From: Saccharothrix sp. HUAS TT1 | GTDB lineage: Bacteria; Actinomycetota; Actinomycetes; Mycobacteriales; Pseudonocardiaceae | Assembly (NCBI RefSeq): GCF_040744945.1 | Contig: NZ_CP160454.1 | Coordinates: forward strand, 62,001-126,000 | DNA: 64,000 nucleotides | Direction: 5' to 3' | Part shown: piece by piece, positions 1-7,957 of the stretch | Layout: every line of letters starts with the position of its first letter | How positions within the stretch are numbered: position 1 is the first letter of the stretch | Position numbers and translations under genes: made by a program | The notes under the pieces: model-generated | The model's database searches: none | Seen by the model: only the letters and a program-made list of their open reading frames with translations | What the model was told of the DNA's origin: nothing

Positions 1-1
1 C

Positions 2-262
2 GCGGAGGAGCCCGTCGAGGTCGCACAGGACGACGCCGAACGCAAGCTCGCCGAACACGGCCTGATCAGCGCCGCCGGCATAGCCGTCCACTTCGGCCTC
101 TCCGGCGACTCCAGCGCCCGCAGGCTCATGGCCGAACACGGCGTGACCCAGGTGCACGGCTACCCGAAGGACGAGGCGCTGGGCGTCCCGCGCCCCGGCC
201 GCCAACCCGGCCCCGGCCGCGGACACCGCGCACCGCGGCAGAAGCCCCCGGCCGACAGCTGA
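2..262 (+). CDS. C-terminal end of a helix-turn-helix protein (partial)
   Basis: The reading frame is open from the window edge and ends in TGA at 260-262, giving the last 86 residues of a longer protein. The visible part begins with an acidic stretch, then a compact helical segment (SAAGIAVHFGLSGDSSARRL, about residues 25-45) that looks like a helix-turn-helix or winged-helix recognition unit. A Pro/Arg/Gly-rich basic tail follows. The next gene runs toward it with a 13-base gap. Likely a DNA-binding protein, but the N-terminus is missing, so no function is assigned. Confidence 0.6.
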   Translation, partial: AEEPVEVAQDDAERKLAEHGLISAAGIAVHFGLSGDSSARRLMAEHGVTQVHGYPKDEALGVPRPGRQPGPGRGHRAPRQKPPADS

Positions 263-275
263 CCGGCGACCGACC

Positions 276-500
276 TCAGAACGGCACATCGACGTCGACC
301 AGCTCCACCCAGCCCGCCGGGACGTCCGCCTGCGCCGCCTCGGTCCGCACGTCGTGCACGCGCACCACGCCCGGCGCCGGACACACCGGATTCACCTGCA
401 CCGGCTCACCGGCCGGGACCGTCCAGGCGTCGCACCGGCCGCCGTCCGGCCACACCGCGACCAGCATCACCGGGCACGCCAGCACCGCCACGGGGAACAT
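276..500 (-). CDS. small hypothetical protein
   Basis: A 74-residue frame ending in ...VDVDVPF. The start is placed at the ATG giving MFPVAVLACPVMLVAVWPDG; the first 17 residues are hydrophobic and could be a weak signal or membrane segment. Two cysteines follow at about 23 and 40. No clear ribosome-binding site precedes this ATG, and an upstream start cannot be excluded. It is the last reverse gene after parB, separated from it by a strong hairpin, so it is probably transcribed on its own. Function unknown. Confidence 0.4.
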   Translation of the reverse strand: MFPVAVLACPVMLVAVWPDGGRCDAWTVPAGEPVQVNPVCPAPGVVRVHDVRTEAAQADVPAGWVELVDVDVPF

Positions 501-628
501 GCGCGCGAGTATCGCACCGTCGCACCGTCCACCGACATGCCGTTTCCGCCAGAGCCGCTTCCCCCGAGCGTGACAGGGCCTCCGCCATCGGCACGTGGGC
601 CGTCGGGAGGCAACAGCCACCCCTCGGC

Positions 629-647
629 GTGATAACCGGGTTATCAC
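629..647. promoter_or_regulatory. parS: parS-like palindrome, site 1
   Basis: Nine-base inverted repeat GTGATAACC-G-GGTTATCAC lying 62 bases beyond the parB stop codon. The 15-base core GATAACC-G-GGTTATC occurs three times around parAB (also at 1042 and 2845). Position and copy number fit a ParB-binding centromere; the sequence is not the chromosomal parS consensus. The role is inferred. Confidence 0.75.
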
Positions 648-650
648 CAC

Positions 651-685
651 GAAGCCCCGGCCGCGATCATCGCGGCCGGGGCTTC
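651..685. terminator. 16-bp GC hairpin after parB
   Basis: Perfect 16-bp stem (651-666 with 670-685) and a 3-base loop TCA, directly after parS-like site 1 and 23 bases beyond the parB stop. It has no long T-run, as is usual for actinomycete terminators. It should end parAB transcription before the small gene at 276-500. Confidence 0.7.
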
Positions 686-708
686 CCGTTCGGTGGCGGC
701 GCCGCCCG

Positions 709-1803
709 TCAGGACAGCTGTTGCATGGCCTGGACAAGCTCCGTGAACTCGACGTCGTCGAGGTGTGAGCGCAACGCCTCGGCCAACGCGACGGTGTCGC
801 GCTCCTCGATCCGGATGACGATCGCCGGCTTGGGCGCACGAGCACGCTCCGGCTTCGCGGGCTCCTGCTCGCGAGGCGGCTCGTCCTCCCCGACGCCGCT
901 CACCTCGTCGGTACGCTCCGCGTCACCCAGGTCGGTTGCGGCCCCGGACCCGGCAGGTGGCGCGAGCGGGTCGGCCGTCGCGCCGGCACCGGCGGGCACA
1001 TCGGGCCGGAGGGGTGCAGTCGCGGCGACCGGCGTCGCGCCGATAACCGGGTTATCAGCCTTCCACGCCCCTCCCGACCAGAAGTCGGAACGCTTCTCCT
1101 CCGGCAGCGCGGCGGCGCGCAGCCACACCTCCTCCTGCTCCTCACGAGGCAGGCGGGCGAGAAACCGGCCCTGCTTGGCCGAGAGGCGTTCGCCCTTGAT
1201 CTCGGCCTGGAGCTCCGGGATGAGCTGGAGCAACTTGAGCAGGTGATTGACCCACGGCTGGGACTTGCCGACCGCCTCGGCCACCTTCCGCTCGTTGCCC
1301 AGCTCCTTGACCTTCTCGGCCAGCCAGTAGGCCAGGCGCAGAGAATCGAGGTCCTTGCGGTGGACGTTCTCGTGGATGGGGATGTCTTCCAGCATCTCCG
1401 AGGTGATGCGGTCCCGGACGATGCACTCCATCTCCGGCGTCCCGTTGAGCTTGTTGGCGGCGCGGCGCCGGTTGCCCGCCATCACCACCCACAGCTTGCT
1501 GATCCTCTCGTCCGGCCACCGCTCCAGGAACACCTCGCGCGGAACGACCACGGCCGGCTGCTGCTGCGTGATGAGCGCGATGGACTTGGCCAGCTCGACC
1601 GTCCTGGGGTCGTCCTCGATGTCCTCGTCACGGGCGTTGCGCGGGTTGTAGGCGATGTCGCCGAGCGGGATCATCATCAACCGCGCACCGGGCACCGTGC
1701 TCGACACGGCCGCGTCCGGCGTCAGCCTTGCCGGGTCCACGCCGGCGTCGTTCGCCCGCCGCAGGTCCTTCTTCTCCTTGGCCTTGTCGAGTAGCCCAGC
1801 CAT
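709..1803 (-). CDS. parB: ParB-family partition protein
   Basis: A 364-residue centromere-binding protein. The N-terminal CTP-binding fold carries the ParB box signature GNRRRAA at about 110-116 and ENVHRKDL at 145-152. A helix-turn-helix follows at about 171-195 (VAEAVGKSQPWVNHLLKLL). Then comes a long Pro/Ala/Glu linker (about 250-320) and a short C-terminal segment that probably dimerises (EERDTVALAEALRSHLDDV). The ATG at 1803 overlaps the parA TGA by one base (TGATG), so the two are translationally coupled. One parS-like palindrome lies inside this gene at 1042-1056, in the linker. Role: loads on parS and forms the nucleoprotein complex moved by ParA. High confidence in family; that it serves a plasmid or phage-plasmid is inferred. 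Confidence 0.93.
   Translation of the reverse strand: MAGLLDKAKEKKDLRRANDAGVDPARLTPDAAVSSTVPGARLMMIPLGDIAYNPRNARDEDIEDDPRTVELAKSIALITQQQPAVVVPREVFLERWPDERISKLWVVMAGNRRRAANKLNGTPEMECIVRDRITSEMLEDIPIHENVHRKDLDSLRLAYWLAEKVKELGNERKVAEAVGKSQPWVNHLLKLLQLIPELQAEIKGERLSAKQGRFLARLPREEQEEVWLRAAALPEEKRSDFWSGGAWKADNPVIGATPVAATAPLRPDVPAGAGATADPLAPPAGSGAATDLGDAERTDEVSGVGEDEPPREQEPAKPERARAPKPAIVIRIEERDTVALAEALRSHLDDVEFTELVQAMQQLS
1042..1056. promoter_or_regulatory. parS: parS-like palindrome, site 2, inside parB
   Basis: Core GATAACC-G-GGTTATC within the parB coding region, where it encodes the linker residues DNPVI. It is identical to the core of site 1. A centromere site inside the partition gene's linker avoids disturbing folded domains. 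Confidence 0.7.
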
Positions 1804-2690
1804 CAGGCCGCCTTCCCCACGAAGTTCAGCACGCCGGTGTAGGCGTTGACGAGTTCCTGAGCGTCCTTCCCCTGGGCCGCGGTGATCGGCACCCGGGCCA
1901 GGCGAGCCTCCTCGCGGATCACCCGCTTCGGCACGACGACGGGCAGGACCCGATCCTTGAAGTCCTCGCGGAACTTGTCCTCGATGAGCTGGGCGACCCT
2001 GGTCTTCCGGTCGACGATGTTGCGCACCATGCCGACATCGATCAGCTTCCGCGGGTTCGCCTGGTCCATGAACCGGCGGGTCCGCAGCGCATCGGCGATG
2101 CCCACGTAGCCGTCCTCGGTCAGGGTGCCGGGGTAGAGCACGTGCGTCGCGGCCAGAAGACCGGATGCCACCAGCTTGCCGCCTGGCCGCGGTGGGAAGT
2201 CGATGACCACGAGGTCGAACTCCTCGGCCACACCCTCCAGGGAGACCCGCAGGCGGTGTTCCAGGTTCGGGGTGTTGTCGTGCTCGCGGTTGCCGAGCGC
2301 CCGGTCGGCGGCGAGGACCTTGACGTTCGGCCCCCACTCCTCACCGGCGTCGCGGAGCGCCTGCGCGGCCAGCCCGCTCAGCTCCGGCAGCTCGTCGGGG
2401 TCGGCCGCGGTGTCCACGTAGAGCAGGTCGTTGACGGAGAACTCGCCCTCCGTGGCGTCGAGCTGCTCGGTGAGCGAGGCCCGCGGGTCCAGGTCGACCG
2501 CCAGGACGCGCTTGCCGTTCGCGGCCATGACGGCGACGAGACCGGCTGACAGCGCACTCTTGCCCACCCCGCCCTTCTCGCTGTCGACCGCCAGGATCAC
2601 AGGCCCGGACGGGTTCCAGACGAGCTTCATCTCCCGGTGGAGCTGCTTGTCGAGGAGATCCCAGGCGCTCTCGTAGATCGTTGTCGTCAC
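1803..2690 (-). CDS. parA: ParA-family partition ATPase
   Basis: A 295-residue P-loop ATPase. It has the deviant Walker A box KGGVGKS (39-45) with both lysines, the A' motif VLAVDLDP (62-69), and a Walker B-like stretch LVVIDFPP near 160. An N-terminal extension of about 28 residues precedes the ATPase core and may act in DNA binding or autoregulation. The GTG start at 2690 is preceded by GAAGGG six bases upstream. It is the first gene of the parA-parB pair, and parS-like site 3 lies about 155 bases upstream, where ParB binding could also repress the operon. Role: the ATP-driven partner that positions ParB-parS complexes for segregation. Confidence 0.95.
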   Translation of the reverse strand: MTTTIYESAWDLLDKQLHREMKLVWNPSGPVILAVDSEKGGVGKSALSAGLVAVMAANGKRVLAVDLDPRASLTEQLDATEGEFSVNDLLYVDTAADPDELPELSGLAAQALRDAGEEWGPNVKVLAADRALGNREHDNTPNLEHRLRVSLEGVAEEFDLVVIDFPPRPGGKLVASGLLAATHVLYPGTLTEDGYVGIADALRTRRFMDQANPRKLIDVGMVRNIVDRKTRVAQLIEDKFREDFKDRVLPVVVPKRVIREEARLARVPITAAQGKDAQELVNAYTGVLNFVGKAA

Positions 2691-3078
2691 GGTGAACCCT
2701 TCGGGCCAGTGTGGAGGTGCGGGGTGGGCTGGATCAGGGATGCCAGCGCGCTCAGGCCGATGCCAGATGGGTGCGGCCGGGCAGGTGGCGCCCAGATTAG
2801 CGGCACGCGGGTCGGCGGCGGAGCCCCCGGCCGGTCATCAATCCGATAACCCGGTTATCAAGCCGCTCACCGCAGACACACAGCCGGTCTCGTGTCGATG
2901 CAGGTCGCAGTCACGTCGCCCGGCGGACCCCGCCCGCGCGCCCTCCCGGTCCCTTACCGTGATCGTCACTACCGGGCGCTACCGGCGCGCGTCCGGGCCC
3001 GGTGGTTTCCCGCCACGGCAGTGTGCACACCGGCCCGCCCGTCAGCGGCACGTGGCGCGGAACACGACCCTGGAATAC
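2691..3078. other. divergent intergenic region upstream of parA
   Basis: 388 bases without a gene. It holds parS-like site 3 (2845-2859) and must contain the parA promoter and that of the secreted-protein gene at 3079. I see no convincing -35/-10 pair; TACCGT near 2957 is a weak -10 candidate for the forward gene. Confidence 0.4.
2845..2859. promoter_or_regulatory. parS: parS-like palindrome, site 3
   Basis: GATAACC-C-GGTTATC, the reverse-complement orientation of the same 15-base core, 155 bases upstream of the parA start. Together with sites 1 and 2 it brackets the operon. Confidence 0.75.
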
Positions 3079-3546
3079 ATGAACCCACGAATTCGCCTCG
3101 CCGCGATCCTGACCGCCCTGCTCGCCGCCCTGGCCGTGCTCGCCACACCGGCGTCCGCGCGCCCGGCCGACACCTCCGCGGCGCCCGAGGCGCGCGATGG
3201 CTACACGTTCCCCGTCTACGTCACCAACACCGACACGATCACCCTGCGCAACGTCTACATCCAGTTCAAACACCGCGACCACACCTGCTCCGACAAGAAG
3301 GACCTGGACGCCGGTGAGCGCAAGTACTACTTCACCTGCAAAACCTGGAGCGACGTCTGGTACCACGACTACTGGTTCGGCTCGTTCGACGCCCTCGGCC
3401 GCCACTACCAGACCAAGACCAACTTCTACTGCGACCTCGGCAAGAACGACGCCGGCAAGCCCGTGGAGGTCACCATCAACCGGCAGAAGATGACCGTCAC
3501 TCCCGGCTCCACCGGCGCGTGCACCGTGAGCGTCGACCCGGTCTGA
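3079..3546 (+). CDS. small secreted protein with two predicted disulfides
   Basis: A 155-residue protein with a classical Sec signal peptide: basic start MNPRIR, a hydrophobic core rich in Leu and Ala, and an ASA cleavage site after residue 27. The mature part of about 128 residues is aromatic-rich (WYHDYWFGSF) and has four cysteines, enough for two disulfides. The ATG at 3079 has only a weak TGGA upstream; the signal peptide supports this start. The gene stands alone, with a terminator hairpin 30 bases after its stop. No family recognised. It is probably an exported beta-sheet protein; toxin, inhibitor or surface roles are all possible. Confidence 0.75.
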   Translation: MNPRIRLAAILTALLAALAVLATPASARPADTSAAPEARDGYTFPVYVTNTDTITLRNVYIQFKHRDHTCSDKKDLDAGERKYYFTCKTWSDVWYHDYWFGSFDALGRHYQTKTNFYCDLGKNDAGKPVEVTINRQKMTVTPGSTGACTVSVDPV

Positions 3547-3575
3547 TCCGGCTGCACACCCGGACCCGCAATGGA

Positions 3576-3617
3576 CGCGAGGCCCCCGCCACGGGTAGGT
3601 GTGGCGGGGGCCTCGCG
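3576..3617. terminator. 17-bp bidirectional terminator hairpin
   Basis: Perfect 17-bp stem (3576-3592 with 3601-3617) and an 8-base loop, between the convergent genes 3079-3546 and 3653-3859. It should serve both. Confidence 0.85.
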
Positions 3618-3652
3618 CGTACCGGCCCGTAAGCGGGGCCGGTGAGTGTGGG

Positions 3653-3859
3653 TCAGCCGGCGAAGAAGTCGCCGGTGACGACGATGTGCTTGGGGCCGCC
3701 GCTGCCGCGCCGGACCTTGTGCATGTCGGTGCGGGTGTCGAAGTCGCCGTCGATCACCAGCATGTCGTCGTCCGCCGTGGCCGGGCCGGTGCCGATCGGG
3801 GGCGCGGCGACGGGCGTCGTGTCGATGTCACCGGCGGGGGTGGGTTCGGTGTGGGACAT
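3653..3859 (-). CDS. 68-residue acidic small protein
   Basis: Starts MSHTEPTPAGDIDTTPVAAP and ends DFFAG, with a good GAGGA ribosome-binding site upstream of the ATG. The first half is Pro/Thr/Asp-rich and probably disordered. The second half (MLVIDGDFDTRTDMHKVRRG) is denser. No cysteine and no membrane segment. It follows the 275-residue gene at 3966-4793 on the same strand; two GC hairpins lie in the 106-base gap, so it may be a weaker distal cistron. The leader-like N-terminus and short core are the size of a precursor peptide, but no modifying enzyme is nearby, so I do not call it one. Confidence 0.6.
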   Translation of the reverse strand: MSHTEPTPAGDIDTTPVAAPPIGTGPATADDDMLVIDGDFDTRTDMHKVRRGSGGPKHIVVTGDFFAG

Positions 3860-3898
3860 CGTGTCCTCTGCTTCCTCGTGAACGGGTTGGGGAATCGG

Positions 3899-3956
3899 CG
3901 CCGCACCCGGTCGGTGCGGCGGGGTCGGTGGGGCCGGGCGACGTTGCGGCCCGGCC
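3899..3956 (-). terminator. two GC hairpins between reverse genes
   Basis: Stem 1 pairs 3899-3907 with 3913-3921 (9 bp, 5-base loop). Stem 2 pairs 3932-3939 with 3949-3956 (8 bp, 9-base loop). They lie between the stop of the 3966-4793 gene and the small gene at 3653-3859 and probably attenuate or end transcription. Confidence 0.5.
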
Positions 3957-3965
3957 GGGGGAGGG

Positions 3966-4793
3966 TCAGGCGTCGAGGCCGACCAGCGCCGCGGGCAGGG
4001 CGCCGGTGACGATCTCGGAGAGCTGGCGGAGCAGCGAGCTGAGCTCCAGGTGGCGCACGCGGTCCACCGGGTCGAGCGCGGCGGTGCCCGACCACTGGGA
4101 CCAGCCGGCGGGGTGCTCGCCGGGGCGGGCGGTGCGGTCCAGGTCGACCCGCACCCGGGTCAGACCGTCGGCCATGATCAGCCGCAGCTCGGCGGCCTCC
4201 ACGTACGCGGCCGTGCCCAGTTCGGCCACCGCGTCCGCCGTGTCGGTGGTGAGCGTGGCCAACTGCGCGTCGGTGCACTCGGCGGCGAGCTGCCGGTGGA
4301 TGTCGCGGCGCAGGCCGTCGGCGTGCTCGGCGATGCCGGCCAGCCACGCGACCCGGTCGAAGTCGGGCTCCGGGTGCGGGTCGAGGACCTTCGCCAGACC
4401 CTCCAGCACCTGGTGCGCCGTCCACGCCACCGAGGCCAGCGGCTCGGTCACCGGGCCGATCATGGTCGGCAGCAGCACCTGCGAGAGCCTGTCGGCCAGC
4501 ACCGCGACGTGCCGGTGCTCCAGCAGCTCGGGAGACGGGGTGTCCGAGGGCAGGCCGCGCGGGGTGACGTCGCGGCGCAGCAGGTCCTCGAACACCGTCT
4601 GCTGGTCGACGCCGGCTGCGCGGGCGAGTTCAACCAGGCGGTGCTCGCCCGCCTCCCACGCCAGCACCACCAGCGACGCCCGGTTGCTCGGGTCGCCGCC
4701 GGCCTGCACCGCCCAGGTGCGCAGCGCCAGCAGCGTGGACAGCCTGCGCGTCTCGGGATCATGTCGGAGAGGGTCGGTGTGCTCGTCGTCCAC
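3966..4793 (-). CDS. hypothetical helical protein divergent from a regulator
   Basis: 275 residues, soluble, rich in Leu/Ala/Glu/Arg and predicted mostly helical; no motif recognised. The segment VELARAAGVDQQTVFEDLLRR (about 55-75) resembles a helix-turn-helix. The GTG start at 4793 has AAGGCGG upstream. Its promoter is the mirror image of that of the divergent gene at 4884, both inside one large inverted repeat, so the two genes are probably repressed together. Unlike its partner, its transcript would begin about 38 bases before the start codon and carry a normal leader. Confidence 0.75.
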   Translation of the reverse strand: MDDEHTDPLRHDPETRRLSTLLALRTWAVQAGGDPSNRASLVVLAWEAGEHRLVELARAAGVDQQTVFEDLLRRDVTPRGLPSDTPSPELLEHRHVAVLADRLSQVLLPTMIGPVTEPLASVAWTAHQVLEGLAKVLDPHPEPDFDRVAWLAGIAEHADGLRRDIHRQLAAECTDAQLATLTTDTADAVAELGTAAYVEAAELRLIMADGLTRVRVDLDRTARPGEHPAGWSQWSGTAALDPVDRVRHLELSSLLRQLSEIVTGALPAALVGLDA

Positions 4794-4830
4794 GTGTTCC
4801 GCCTTGTCGTCGGGGGAGTCGCACCTTGCG

Positions 4831-4884
4831 TGGTGTCAACGTATCGGTTGACACAACTTTGTGTCAACCGATACGTTGACACCA
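4831..4884. promoter_or_regulatory. 54-bp nested inverted repeat with back-to-back promoters
   Basis: Two 26-base arms (4831-4856 and 4859-4884) are perfect reverse complements around a 2-base centre. Each arm contains its own palindrome GTGTCAAC-N6-GTTGACAC (4833-4854 and 4861-4882). Forward promoter: -35 TTGACA at 4848-4853, 18-base spacer, -10 TACGTT at 4872-4877, followed six bases later by the ATG at 4884, which predicts a leaderless mRNA. The reverse strand has the same elements by symmetry. A dimeric repressor bound to both palindromes would cover both promoters. Confidence 0.85.
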
Positions 4885-5750
4885 TGACCGAGCCCGACCG
4901 CATCCCGATCGCCGCCGACCACCTGCTGCCCGCCGAGCAGGAGGCCCGCCGCCGCAAGCTGATGCGCTTCGTCACCGTCGACCTGCCCGACACCGACGAC
5001 TTCCGCGAACTCGCCGCCGCCCACGAACGCGCCGCCGCCGTCGCCCACGACAGCCGCACGCTCATCGCCGCCGCCGCGCAGGCCGCCCGCGACGCCCACC
5101 GCGACGGCACCGGCGACCGGGCCGTCACCGCCGAGGAGGCCGTCGCCGCCCTGGAGCTGCTGCCCGCGGTCGAGGAGGAGCTGCGCCGCGACGAGGTCGC
5201 GCTGATCGAAGCGGCCCGGGACGCCGGGCACACCTGGTCCACCCTCGGCGACGCCCTCGGCGGACGCTCGCGGCAGGCCATGCAGCAGCACTACCGCCGC
5301 ATCGGCGGCGCCCGCCGCTGGCCCGAGCACCGCGAGGTCGACCCGCCGCCCGGCTCCCGCAGCGCCCACGACGACGACCGCGGCTGGCTGCCCGCCCCCG
5401 GCGCGTGGAAGCCCGACTACGCGATCGACGCCGCGCTTACCGAGGGCATCAGCACAGCGCTCAACGGCTACGCCGTAGCCCGCGACGACGGCGACTACCC
5501 GGCCCTGCGCTGGACGTTCGTCTACGGCCGCGACCCCGAGGACGCCCCCTCGGCGTTCTACCTCGAAGGGTGGCTCGCCGCCGACGACGCGCCGGAGCTG
5601 GACCCCGGCGAGCAGTTCGACGAGCTGGAGGACTGGATCCGCCTGCTCGGCCTGACCGAGCGACCCGCCCAGTTCGTGCACGGCGGCGGACGCGAGTGGT
5701 GGGGCTACGTGCACGCCACCCCGGCCGTGCTGCGCACCATCGACGGCTGA
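4884..5750 (+). CDS. helix-turn-helix protein, probable autorepressor
   Basis: 288 residues. The first third is helical and Ala/Arg-rich. A helix-turn-helix at about 117-140 (WSTLGDALGGRSRQAMQQHY) matches the pattern seen in many actinomycete DNA-binding proteins. The C-terminal 140 residues contain several Trp and Tyr and may be a ligand or partner domain. The ATG at 4884 is the outermost base triplet of the 54-bp operator, six bases after the -10 box, which implies leaderless translation and tight autoregulation. The frame is open far upstream, but only this ATG fits the promoter. It probably binds the GTGTCAAC palindromes itself; this is inference from position. Confidence 0.8.
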   Translation: MTEPDRIPIAADHLLPAEQEARRRKLMRFVTVDLPDTDDFRELAAAHERAAAVAHDSRTLIAAAAQAARDAHRDGTGDRAVTAEEAVAALELLPAVEEELRRDEVALIEAARDAGHTWSTLGDALGGRSRQAMQQHYRRIGGARRWPEHREVDPPPGSRSAHDDDRGWLPAPGAWKPDYAIDAALTEGISTALNGYAVARDDGDYPALRWTFVYGRDPEDAPSAFYLEGWLAADDAPELDPGEQFDELEDWIRLLGLTERPAQFVHGGGREWWGYVHATPAVLRTIDG

Positions 5751-6085
5751 CCGACGTCCCGGCCGGGCACGGCGAACCACCGCCCACCCGGCCAGGACAC
5801 GTCCGCACCTGCGGAAACGCCCACTGCGGTACCGTTCGTCCACCGGCCGGGCACGACCCGACCCGCACAGCGCCGGGCGCCCACGCGCACGGCGAGGATC
5901 ATCCCCGCGACCACGGGCCCGCCCCGCGGTCGCCAGCACCGCCTGGTCGCAGGCCGGTGAGGATCGCAACGCCTCCACGGGCACCGTCGGCACGCCCGCG
6001 CCCCTTCGCGCGGCGCCCGCCACCACGCCCACGCCACCGTCCCGTCCGTGACCGGCCGGGCACGAACCCGAGCAGGAGCGACCCG
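5751..6085. other. gene-free stretch
   Basis: 335 bases between two forward genes. Very GC-rich. I see no open frame with a start site, no clear hairpin terminator, and no -10 box. It probably holds the promoter of the gene at 6086, which I could not place. Confidence 0.3.
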
Positions 6086-7156
6086 ATGCCGCGACCCGCC
6101 ACCGACCACCCCACCGTCGAGACCGTCCCCGACCGACACGTCGAAGTCGGTGCACCCGTCCGCCTGGAGTGGCTGGCCGAACGCGCCGACCCCCCTTGGC
6201 TGGCCCACGACCACCCCGGCCTCACCACCGAGCACACCACCGGCTACCACGGCGAACCGCAGACCAGGCACACCTCCGTCGTCGTCCCCCTGCGCGTGCG
6301 GACCTCCCGGCCGGGCGGCTGGTCCGAGCCCGGCGCCGACGACGAGTTCGACTTGGACTGCACGGTCGCCGTGGTACGGCCCGCCACCCCACAGGAGGCC
6401 GCGCCGCTGCTGGCCGAGGAGGAACGCGACGCCACCACCCACCGCCTCCTCGACCGCCTCGACGCCCTCACCCGCGGGCTGGACCAGGCGGACGGCGAGG
6501 TGCCCGACCCGGACCTGTCGCACGTGGACATGTCCGACGAACACGAGATCCGTGCCGGGGTGCGCGCCGAGTACGCCGACGCCCGGGTGGCCGACGCGCG
6601 CCGGCACCGGCACCTGCGCACCCTCGACGGCCACCTCCTCGCCCGCCCCGGCAACAACGACCACGGCCGCGCCCTGCTCCACCCCGACCCCGACCCCGAC
6701 CGGGGCGTGGTGTGGCTGGACCGCGGCCACCACTGGGCGCTGCGCTGCTACCGACTGCACGGCGAACTCGCCGACATCGTGGACGAGCTGACGCCGCTGC
6801 TGCCGTTCGACGCGATCGGCGACCGCCGCAGCCTCACCCGCGACCAGGTCGCCGAGCTGTTCGGCGCCGACGGCCGCGACCTCGACGACGTCCTCGCCGC
6901 CTACCACCTCGACCCGCTCACCCCCGGACCCGGCCGACCCCGGTACGAGGGCCAGGACGACGGGCAGATCCGCTACCCGCGCGCCAGGACCCTCAACGCC
7001 CACCGGCACCTGGAGCACAACCCCGGCCATGTGCGGGAGCAGCTGCGACGCGAGCGGGAACGACACGAACAGCCACAACCGCGCACCCGGCGCGCACGAT
7101 GCGACGAACGCGACCTGCGCGACGAACTGCGCCACGTCGACGTCCGTGACTGGTGA
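6086..7156 (+). CDS. hypothetical protein, Arg/His/Asp-rich
   Basis: 356 residues starting MPRPATDHPTVETVPDRHVE, with AGGAG ten bases upstream of the ATG. Charged and soluble, unusually rich in His, Arg and Asp; a DPDPDPDRG run is visible near residue 210. There is a possible helix-turn-helix about 245-270 (LTRDQVAELFGADGRDLDDV), similar to excisionase-type or merlin-like winged helices. The C-terminus is strongly basic (RTRRARCDERDLRDEL). Alone between two long intergenic regions. Function unknown; a DNA-binding role is plausible. Confidence 0.7.
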   Translation: MPRPATDHPTVETVPDRHVEVGAPVRLEWLAERADPPWLAHDHPGLTTEHTTGYHGEPQTRHTSVVVPLRVRTSRPGGWSEPGADDEFDLDCTVAVVRPATPQEAAPLLAEEERDATTHRLLDRLDALTRGLDQADGEVPDPDLSHVDMSDEHEIRAGVRAEYADARVADARRHRHLRTLDGHLLARPGNNDHGRALLHPDPDPDRGVVWLDRGHHWALRCYRLHGELADIVDELTPLLPFDAIGDRRSLTRDQVAELFGADGRDLDDVLAAYHLDPLTPGPGRPRYEGQDDGQIRYPRARTLNAHRHLEHNPGHVREQLRRERERHEQPQPRTRRARCDERDLRDELRHVDVRDW

Positions 7157-7297
7157 CCAAGCCACCCGATCGGCCCCGATGAATTCGCACAGCAGACCGC
7201 ATCGATTCCCGACTGCGATAGTGGCCGCATTTCTGCGGCTCCGATTTCCGTGAATATCCGAAAACGACGGTGGACGGATCAATCCGTGGTTCCCGGC

Positions 7298-7303
7298 TAG
7301 GAT
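7298..7303 (+). promoter_or_regulatory. TAGGAT -10 box
   Basis: TAGGAT in an AT-richer 270-base gap, about 125 bases before the gene at 7427. The same hexamer heads five other transcription units in the window. No good -35 is visible. Confidence 0.5.
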
Positions 7304-7426
7304 CCACCCGTCCGACGACCGCTCATGGGCTCGGTGACCAGCAGTTCCCTGTCATCCGGGCCGGTGCGGCGCAAGAGCACATCCCGACCCTCAGCCCTCC
7401 GGGCAACGACCGAAGGAGAACGAGAC

Positions 7427-7795
7427 GTGAGCACTGCGGACACCGAACTCGAAATCCGTGACGACGAGCAGCCCGACGAGGTGACCGCCGACGCGCTGCG
7501 CCACTTCGCCCGGCGCACCAGGCGCGTCTGCCACGAACTCCGGATCAGCACCGACGCGGACTTCGACGCGAACCCCGAGCACTTCACCGACACGCTGCCC
7601 CGGGTGCTGGAGGCGGAGTCGCAGATCCTGGTGATCGACGGCGCGCAGGCGTACCTGGACTACCTGCACGGCGTGACCCCCGAGCACCCCGAGGGCCTGC
7701 CCAACAGCCTGTGCGGGTGCCGTACGGGCGCGGCGGAGCTTCCGACGCTGTTCCCCTCCACGCCGGCCGCGCCGCCCGCCGTCTACCCGATCTGA
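7427..7795 (+). CDS. small hypothetical protein with CGC motif
   Basis: 122 residues. The GTG at 7427 follows AAGGAG with ideal spacing, which decides it over the in-frame ATG 102 bases upstream. The protein is acidic at the start and helical in the middle (VTADALRHFARRTRRVCHEL), and ends in a proline-rich tail after a Cys-Gly-Cys motif. Its stop codon lies inside a TGACGAA-N5-TTCGTCA palindrome that recurs before the next gene. Function unknown. Confidence 0.7.
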   Translation: MSTADTELEIRDDEQPDEVTADALRHFARRTRRVCHELRISTDADFDANPEHFTDTLPRVLEAESQILVIDGAQAYLDYLHGVTPEHPEGLPNSLCGCRTGAAELPTLFPSTPAAPPAVYPI

Positions 7796-7811
7796 CGAAG
7801 TCGTTTCGTCA
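7793..7811. promoter_or_regulatory. operator, copy 1 (TGACGAA-N5-TTCGTCA)
   Basis: Seven-base inverted repeat with a 5-base spacer, overlapping the stop codon of the gene at 7427-7795. Copy 2 is at 7958, 15.7 helical turns away (centre to centre 169 bases). Two copies at this distance could support DNA looping by one repressor. Confidence 0.6.
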
Positions 7812-7957
7812 TGTCCTGACCTGCGGTGATCCGAGCGGGCGCGGTGACCTTCCCGGTCGCCACGCCCGCTCTCCCCGTTCCACGGGAAGGCGCGGGTCGC
7901 GACCCCGGCGGGTGACGCCTCACCGGACCCGCCTGTCGCCCGGTCGCCCCTCCTGCT

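Noticed and set aside
3653..3859. Ribosomal peptide precursor
   Set aside because: Size fits, but there is no modifying enzyme, protease or transporter nearby and no core-peptide pattern.
4050..4883. Extended N-terminus for the 4884 protein
   Set aside because: The frame is open upstream, but it runs antisense to a real gene and only the ATG at 4884 fits the promoter.
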